DNA from: Ruminococcaceae bacterium UBA1213
Lineage (GTDB): Bacteria; Bacillota; Clostridia; Oscillospirales; Acutalibacteraceae
DNA: 9,279 nt
Direction: 5' to 3'
NCBI GenBank assembly: GCA_002309275.1
Contig: DBXL01000012.1
Span: 1,456 to 10,734, forward strand
Shown piece after piece: positions 7,696 through 9,279 of this stretch. The notes below the pieces were generated by a model. The model worked only from the letters and a program-made list of their open reading frames with translations, was not told the DNA's origin and did no database searches. Both the position numbers and the translations under genes were made by a program. Position 1 is the stretch's first letter, and every line of letters begins with the position of its first letter.

Positions 7696-8304
7696 ATTGG
7701 AAACGGACTGAAGAAGGTCATTCCATACCTGTTTTTTATAATCAGTGATGATGAATTCATCGTTATACATCAAAACAGCGTGTATGTTAATAGACTGGTC
7801 GATTATTGCTTTGAGGAGTTTTATGGTGCTGTAAGGTGCAAGATGGAGCTTTGAAATGATAAGTATAATAGGATGTTCCTTTGAAATATACTCCAGTATT
7901 CCAAGTATATTCTGCATCATTCTGTAAGTTTCATACTGTATCTCAAAATACATGACATCTTCTTTTCGGGAACAGAAATCGTCCCGTATCAGACTGGCAA
8001 GCGTTTCTATATGCATGGAATACACATTGCATTTTCGGAGAAAGTCCTCTGCTGTCATAACATCCCTGTAATATGTATCATAGCACCGGCGTATCCACTG
8101 CAGAAAGGGGGCGTATGAATCATGCATATCATGCATGGCATATTCATGATATAAAAATATCTTGTCGTCTGTTTTATCGACCATTGCAAGAATTTCATCT
8201 TTGGTTATATCAAGTGTATTGTAATGCTTGATAAAAATAATACTTTTATTCTGTTTTTCGACATATGAAGCAACAACGCTTTGAACATAAGTTTTAAAAT
8301 CCAT
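7693..8304 (-). CDS. N-terminal fragment: STAND/AAA-like region without a P-loop (203 aa)
   Basis: This is the first part of the split cyclase. The start is fixed: an in-frame TAA lies 24 bases upstream of the ATG and no other start intervenes. A weak GGA sits eight bases before it. Residues 21-51 (SIIFIKHY, then KIFLYHEY) and the block SYAPFLQWIRR (63-73) resemble the start of AAA_16/STAND ATPase domains. Residues 145-164 (HPIILIISKLHLAPYSTIKL region) resemble the Walker B strand and following helix of such proteins. No GxxxxGK(S/T) is present where the Walker A loop should be, and the Walker B aspartate position is S or K. ATP hydrolysis is therefore unlikely, and the part may act as a scaffold. 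The frame ends at TAG after QSVSN. The family assignment is an inference from pattern, not from a search. Confidence 0.65.
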   Translation of the reverse strand: MDFKTYVQSVVASYVEKQNKSIIFIKHYNTLDITKDEILAMVDKTDDKIFLYHEYAMHDMHDSYAPFLQWIRRCYDTYYRDVMTAEDFLRKCNVYSMHIETLASLIRDDFCSRKEDVMYFEIQYETYRMMQNILGILEYISKEHPIILIISKLHLAPYSTIKLLKAIIDQSINIHAVLMYNDEFIITDYKKQVWNDLLQSVSN

Positions 8305-8478
8305 ATTATCATTCCAATTAAAAAATTAATCATTATTGACATACTGCTGAAAACAGTATTTTGAATTGCAGGTAAATTCAAATTTTTTCACTCCCATACA
8401 ACACTGTCTGAAAGCAGTTATAGCAAAATTTTATCTGCTTGGTGAAAAAATTTAATCACTATGCCACAAAAACAACTT
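8305..8478 (-). promoter_or_regulatory. Long structured 5' leader of the cyclase mRNA
   Basis: The leader carries several inverted repeats. A long-range pair (8442-8455 with 8378-8391) gives 14 pairs with one G-U. Inside it, 8435-8440 pairs with 8412-8417 (AAGCAG/CUGCUU). That inner stem competes with a second one using ACTG (8403-8406) and CAGT (8415-8418). A third hairpin, ATACTG/CAGTAT (8341-8346 with 8354-8359), repeats the same ACTG...CAGT theme about 60 bases away. I do not recognise a known riboswitch; the GEMM c-di-GMP consensus is not seen. The structures are by eye and AT-rich, so their function is inferred. Confidence 0.45.
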
Positions 8479-8484
8479 GTATAT

Positions 8485-8513
8485 ATTTTATCAGACATTT
8501 TTGATGATGTCAA
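8485..8513 (-). promoter_or_regulatory. Sigma-A promoter of the cyclase gene
   Basis: Reading the minus strand, TTGACA (8513-8508) is followed by a 17-base spacer and TAAAAT (8490-8485), with a TG one base before the -10 (extended -10). The -35 is a perfect consensus and the -10 has five of six bases. Transcription would start near 8478, giving a leader of about 174 bases before the ATG at 8304. Confidence 0.8.
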
Positions 8514-8558
8514 GAACAAAGCTGTATCTTAAAAAGACAGAATCATTAAAATTCCGAC

Positions 8559-8587
8559 TTGCTTTTTTTATGCGGATAGCCTATAAT
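8559..8587 (+). promoter_or_regulatory. Sigma-A promoter of the small membrane protein gene
   Basis: TTGCTT (8559-8564), a 17-base spacer and a perfect TATAAT (8582-8587). Transcription would begin near 8594, leaving a leader of roughly 25 bases. Together with the minus-strand promoter at 8485-8513 it forms a divergent pair about 70 bases apart, which leaves room for shared regulation. Confidence 0.8.
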
Positions 8588-8603
8588 TGAAATATACTAC
8601 TTG

Positions 8604-8609
8604 AAAGGA
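8604..8609 (+). promoter_or_regulatory. Ribosome binding site deciding the start of the small gene
   Basis: AAAGGA lies only one base before the ATG at 8611 but ten bases before the in-frame ATG at 8620. The spacing favours the second ATG as the true start. Confidence 0.6.
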
Positions 8610-8619
8610 TATGAATATT

Positions 8620-8931
8620 ATGCTTCTTGCGATTATAGGCGGAATTGTTTGTATAGCGATGGGTGCTTTGATGTACACACCGAAAATGAGAAATTACAAA
8701 CTTTTCAAACCCACCTCTTTTTTATTTATATTTGAAGGCATATGGATACTTGCCGACTACATTTTCAGACAGATTTTTCCGGACAATGTATTTATGCAGG
8801 CTGTTCACTGTATAGGCTTAATGGCTCTCGCTGTATATTTCTTTATATGTGCATTTTTCTCCGCCAAACTCCCTGAGAGAAAAATCATCAAAAAACGCTC
8901 TTTCGGCAAAAAATCTGCTGACAAATCCTGA
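8620..8931 (+). CDS. Small three-helix membrane protein of unknown function (103 aa)
   Basis: I do not recognise this family. The start at 8620 is chosen over the ATG at 8611 (which would add MNI) because the AAAGGA at 8604 is correctly spaced only for 8620. Counting from that M, residues about 2-19 (LLAIIGGIVCIAMGALMY), 33-50 (TSFLFIFEGIWILADYIF) and 58-82 (FMQAVHCIGLMALAVYFFIC) are hydrophobic enough to cross the membrane. A basic loop (KMRNYKLFK) sits between helices 1 and 2, and a strongly basic tail (ERKIIKKRSFGKKSADKS) follows helix 3. By the positive-inside rule these point to the cytoplasm only if helices 2 and 3 form a hairpin with an outside loop. It has its own promoter and is divergent from the cyclase. 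It ends at TGA with no clear terminator directly behind. Confidence 0.75.
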   Translation: MLLAIIGGIVCIAMGALMYTPKMRNYKLFKPTSFLFIFEGIWILADYIFRQIFPDNVFMQAVHCIGLMALAVYFFICAFFSAKLPERKIIKKRSFGKKSADKS

Positions 8932-9062
8932 CCTGAAAAATTTTTTTCGGAAATGGTACTCGAATTTGATTTCAATGCATATATATGTAATAGCTCCGAA
9001 ACAAAACACAATCCCTATTTATCTTCTTTAACTGTGGTAAAACACTGTTAAAAAGCCTCTGC

Positions 9063-9110
9063 TGTCATTCAAAAGAACTTTGTACACCGTATAGGTTCTT
9101 TTGAATGACA
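9063..9110. repeat. 48-base inverted repeat (16-bp perfect arms)
   Basis: TGTCATTCAAAAGAAC (9063-9078) is perfectly complementary to GTTCTTTTGAATGACA (9095-9110). The 16-base centre can add a U-G and a U-A pair and a small TAC/GTA stem. It lies in the non-coding gap between the small membrane gene and the tRNA promoter. No T tract follows on the plus strand, so it is not a standard plus-strand terminator. On the minus strand a five-T run comes about ten bases later. It might be a weak terminator, a protein-binding site, a small RNA stem or a relic of a mobile repeat. Confidence 0.75.
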
Positions 9111-9145
9111 TATAAGTGCTGTAAAACGTTGTCTGACACAGACTG

Positions 9146-9207
9146 TATAAAAATTTTTAATATTTTTTAAAAATCCCCTTGACATATCTGTAACAGTATG
9201 CTATACT
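9146..9207 (+). promoter_or_regulatory. Strong tRNA promoter with UP-element-like A/T tract and extended -10
   Basis: A run of 29 bases of only A and T (9146-9174) precedes TTGACA (9179-9184). A 17-base spacer ending TGC follows, then TATACT (9202-9207). A perfect -35, correct spacing, TGn before the -10 and A/T-rich DNA just upstream are typical of stable-RNA promoters. Transcription would start near 9214, about 24 bases before the tRNA. Confidence 0.85.
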
Positions 9208-9213
9208 TATTAA

Positions 9214-9228
9214 GCACTTTGAAAGTGC
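9214..9228 (+). repeat. 15-base palindrome in the pre-tRNA leader
   Basis: GCACTTT (9214-9220) and AAAGTGC (9222-9228) flank a central G. It starts at about the predicted transcription start and could be a small hairpin in the 5' leader removed by RNase P, or an operator site. Its role is unknown. Confidence 0.5.
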
Positions 9229-9237
9229 GTTAAATAT

Positions 9238-9279
9238 CGCGGAGTGGAGCAGTTAGGTAGCTCGCCGGGCTCATAACCC
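9238..9279 (+). tRNA. Initiator tRNA-fMet (CAU), 5' part, cut by the window end
   Basis: The sequence begins CGCGGAGTGGAGCAG, the 5' acceptor strand and start of the D arm of bacterial initiator tRNA. It continues with GGTAGCTCG and the anticodon stem GGG, loop CTCATAA with CAT anticodon at 9272-9274, then CCC. The three consecutive G-C pairs next to the anticodon loop and the leading C (unpaired with A72 in this family) mark it as the initiator and not the elongator tRNA-Met. The window ends at the 3' strand of the anticodon stem, so the T arm and acceptor end are not visible. Confidence 0.95.

Larger units (their letters stand above)
5009..8304 (-). pseudogene. Split multidomain diguanylate cyclase (STAND-like / TPR / GAF / GGDEF), nonsense codon plus frameshift
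   Basis: Three consecutive minus-strand frames read as one protein. The first frame (8304-7693) ends at a TAG, and the second continues in the same frame with no further stop. The 14 codons between the TAG and the next ATG (DLQLEWGRLDTQRT) look like normal protein. At the T7 run (6338-6344) the second frame loses phase. One added T, or a -1 ribosomal slip, joins it to the third frame in the middle of a TPR helix pair (HNSLF then VMPIYYTELSELYFKQGMY). With that correction the locus is 1099 codons including both stops. The intact product would sense through TPR and GAF parts and make c-di-GMP from two GTP in the cytoplasm. Neither internal ATG has a well-placed ribosome site, so separate genes are unlikely. 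The lesions could be mutations, base-call errors or recoding sites. Confidence 0.75.

Noticed and set aside
7384..7854. Plus-strand open frame of 156 codons
   Set aside because: It is antisense to the TPR and STAND-like parts; there is no domain and no Shine-Dalgarno.
8336..8362. TTGACA on the plus strand as a promoter
   Set aside because: No acceptable -10 lies 16-18 bases downstream, and no gene starts within the next 200 bases. It is better explained as part of the cyclase leader.
8849..9031. Plus-strand open frame of 60 codons overlapping the end of the small membrane gene
   Set aside because: It overlaps the real gene out of frame, has no ribosome site, and shows no recognisable feature.
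9131..9160. GTCTG-ACA-CAGAC hairpin followed by A/T as a terminator for the small gene
   Set aside because: The stem is only five pairs and the T run is displaced and interrupted by A; it merges with the A/T tract of the tRNA promoter.
1..9279. CRISPR array, insertion sequence or phage attachment site
   Set aside because: No evenly spaced identical direct repeats, transposase or integrase sequence were seen. The tRNA 3' end, the usual integration point, is outside the window.

Overview
The window looks like a chromosomal piece of an AT-rich Gram-positive gut-type bacterium of the Clostridia, most likely near Ruminococcus or other Oscillospiraceae. The evidence is a sortase (LPxTG) surface protein with a CnaB domain, sigma-A type promoters with 17-base spacers, AAGGA-type ribosome binding sites, and a TPR/GAF/GGDEF signalling protein of a kind common in that group. 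The genus is a guess; the class is fairly safe.

Layout. (1) Positions 1-4974, plus strand: the 3' part (1657 codons) of a giant cell-wall-anchored surface protein. It consists of about nine long repeats (period about 117 residues in the best-spaced part) built on an AGG(F/Y)xG motif, then a linker, one CnaB-type isopeptide domain and an LPNTG sorting signal. Its start lies outside the window. (2) Positions 4982-5006: a bidirectional hairpin terminator between two convergent genes. (3) Positions 8304-5009, minus strand: one ancestral gene of about 1100 codons for a multidomain diguanylate cyclase (degenerate STAND-ATPase-like region, TPR array, GAF-like domain, GGDEF). It is cut into three reading frames by an in-frame TAG (7693-7695) and by a one-base frame change at a run of seven T (6338-6344). 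That run also forms a U UUU UUG heptamer in the right phase for a -1 ribosomal frameshift. A strong promoter (8485-8513) and a leader of about 174 nt with several inverted repeats precede it. (4) Positions 8620-8931, plus strand: a small three-helix membrane protein of unknown function with its own strong promoter, divergent from the cyclase. (5) Positions 8932-9237: non-coding, with a 48-base inverted repeat, an A/T-rich stretch and a near-consensus extended -10 promoter. (6) Positions 9238-9279: the first 42 bases of initiator tRNA-fMet(CAU).

How the parts relate. In Gram-positive bacteria c-di-GMP often controls sortase-anchored adhesins, so a convergent adhesin and cyclase could be functionally linked. 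The window shows only their adjacency. The main question is whether the cyclase is a decaying pseudogene, a sequence with base-call errors, or a gene whose full-length product depends on recoding. The simplest reading is a pseudogene or an error at the homopolymer, but the exact phase of the slippery heptamer makes it worth testing.
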